Shown piece after piece: positions 62,691 to 64,000 of a stretch of DNA of 64,000 nt; within the stretch, counting starts at the first letter, position 1, and each line of letters opens with the position of its first letter. The stretch is from Phytohabitans rumicis (GTDB taxonomy: Bacteria; Actinomycetota; Actinomycetes; Mycobacteriales; Micromonosporaceae). The stretch is taken from positions 1,860,001-1,924,000 of the forward strand of contig NZ_BLPG01000001.1 in assembly GCF_011764445.1 (NCBI RefSeq). The letters are read 5' to 3'. The translations under genes were made by a program, and so were the position numbers. Under the pieces are notes generated by a model. The model was not told the DNA's origin and made no database searches. It worked only from the letters and a program-made list of their open reading frames with translations.

Positions 62691-63757
62691 TCAAGAGGTC
62701 AATTCAGCGACGACGTTGAAATCCAGCGCGTCCGCCTGCGCCAGATAGATCCGCTGCCGCAGGTGCCGGTCGCGCAGCCACAGCCGGCCGCGCGGCCCCT
62801 CGTACGACACCGACTCGGCGCTCGCCCCGATCGCGCGAACGTCCAGCGACCGCGCCTGGCCGATGAGCGCCGCGAGCAGGCGTACCCCTCGTAGCAGGAC
62901 TCCCCCAGGCTGCCCAGCGGCGGCGCCTCGACGCCGAAGCGGTGGGCGTACCGGCCGTGGAAGTCGAGGTTTTCCTGGGTGACCAGGCCGGCGAAGAACC
63001 CGGCCGTGCTGTAGAGCCCACCGGTGGCCCTGGCCCCGCTGGCGAGCAGCATGTTCTCGTCCATCAGCGTGCTCAACCGCAGGCAGCGCGCGTCCAGCCC
63101 GGCCCGCGCGAAGGCCCGGTTGAACCGGACCGCGTCGCTGCCCACCAGCAGCATCACCACGGCGTCCGCCCCGGACTGCTCGATCCGGCGCAGCACCGCG
63201 CGGTAGTCGTGCGTGCCCAGCGCCAGGTACGCCTCGCCGCACACCCGGCCACCGCACTCGACCGCGTACCGCTGCGCCTTCCGGGCGGTGTGCCGCGGCC
63301 ACACGTAGTCGTTGCCCACCACGTACCACCGGCGGATCCGCCGCTCGCGGGCCAGCAGCCGCATCGCGGGCAGGAGCTGATCGGCCGGCGTCTCGCTGGT
63401 CATGAAGACGCCCTCGGTGCGCTCGCCACCCTCGTACAGCGCGGTGTAGACGTACGGGACCAGGTGGGCGACGCGCGGCGCCACCGCCTGCCGCACCGAC
63501 GAGATGTGCCAGCCGGTGACCCCGTCGACCGCACCCATCGTGACCAGCGCCTCGACCTCCGCGGCCACCCGCTCCGGACGCGCTCCGCCGTCAACCGGCA
63601 CCAGCCGCAGCTCCCGGCCGAGCACGCCACCGGCCGCGTTGATCTCCTCAACGGCCAGCCGCGCGCACAGCTCGCAGGTCGGGCCGAACATCCCGGCCGG
63701 TCCCTGCATCGGGTAGACCAGCGCGATGTTCACCACCGCACGGTCGACAGTCGACAT
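62691..63757 (-). CDS. AmiC-like cytoplasmic substrate-binding protein, one apparent frameshift
   Basis: 355 residues after adding a base to the C run 62885-62888 (CYEGVRLLAALIGQARSLDVRAIG). Related to UrtA/AmiC: VNIALVYPMQGPAGMFGPTCELCARLAVEEINAAGGVLGREL, and WYVVGNDYVWPRHTARKAQRY. There is no signal peptide or lipobox, so it should stay in the cytoplasm, like Pseudomonas AmiC, the amide sensor. It precedes urtA on the same strand, so a urea- or amide-sensing role is likely. No amiR-like gene is in the window. Confidence 0.8.
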
Positions 63758-63832
63758 GGCGTCATGATTCCGGGGACCCCGGGCTAACTCCAGGCTCTGC
63801 CGCTACCTGCGGCCGATCTGTAGCATGGGCCG

Positions 63833-64000
63833 ATGGCACCGCCGCCGGGGGACCTGTCGCTGTTGCTGACCCGCGCCGAGCGGCTGATGGCCCGCCGGGT
63901 CAGGACCGTCCTCGACGAGCTGGGCCACTCACCGGACGCGTGGCGGGTGCTGAGCACCCTGTCCGACGGCGCCGGCCACACCATGACCGAGCTCGCCGAC
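63833..64000 (+). CDS. MarR-family transcriptional regulator (3' end cut off)
   Basis: Only 56 codons are in the window. SLLLTRAERLMARRVRTVLDELGHSPDAWRVLSTLSDGAGHTMTELAD is the start of a MarR winged-helix domain. Divergent from the AmiC-like gene with a 75-base gap, so it may control the urea/amide locus. Confidence 0.75.
   Translation, partial: MAPPPGDLSLLLTRAERLMARRVRTVLDELGHSPDAWRVLSTLSDGAGHTMTELAD

Overview
This 64 kb window is very GC-rich chromosomal DNA from an actinomycete. The gene set points to Micromonosporaceae, but I cannot name a genus. The evidence is BldD with a c-di-GMP binding signature, actinobacterial integration host factor (mihF), helicase-degenerate PriA, GTG/TTG starts, and a housekeeping order typical of the phylum.

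Layout. 1-1143: end of an exported phytase-like esterase. 1145-17461, minus strand: priA, metK, coaBC, rpoZ, gmk, mihF, pyrF, bioA, pyrD, carB, carA, pyrC, pyrB, pyrR, that is DNA restart, SAM, CoA and the whole de novo UMP pathway. A PyrR-binding hairpin lies over the pyrR ribosome binding site. bldD is divergent at 17734. 18.2-20.1 kb holds repeats and a WXG100-like gene pair. 20.1-21.1 kb: nusB, efp. 21.2-23.8 kb: two membrane mannosyltransferase-type genes. 23.6-35.2 kb, minus strand: aroQ, aroB, aroK, aroC, aroE, mltG, ruvX, alaS and two small envelope genes, interrupted at 25.1-27.7 kb by a toxin-antitoxin pair, a WYL regulator and a hydrolase. 35.7-44.3 kb: a giant Pro/Gly-rich membrane protein, rarA, aspS and another Pro-rich membrane protein.

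The right third is a nitrogen-scavenging region. Urease (ureABC, ureF, ureG, ureD; 45.1-49.6 kb) is followed by a guanidine-I riboswitch (about 50.65-50.76 kb). The riboswitch leads a ureohydrolase of the guanidine-hydrolase type and a three-gene ABC transporter (50.9-54.6 kb). A complete urea ABC transporter (urtABCDE; 57.7-62.5 kb) comes next, preceded by a cytoplasmic AmiC-like binding protein and a divergent MarR gene. Read together: guanidine is imported, sensed by RNA and hydrolysed to urea and ammonia; urea is also imported directly; urease releases the remaining nitrogen.

Two window-wide features matter for any user. (1) At least 19 sites look like single missing bases, almost all in G/C runs. 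They split otherwise intact conserved genes: priA, pyrF, pyrC, pyrR, mptB, aroC, aroE, alaS, rarA, ureD, urtA and others. I treat them as probable consensus errors and annotate the genes as whole. (2) Six copies of an 80-105 bp palindromic repeat built on TTGATC, three copies of a TGATCA repeat, and four hairpins sharing GTGAGTA sit in the intergenic spaces. I do not recognise any of them from the literature. No tRNA, rRNA, CRISPR array or transposase gene was seen.
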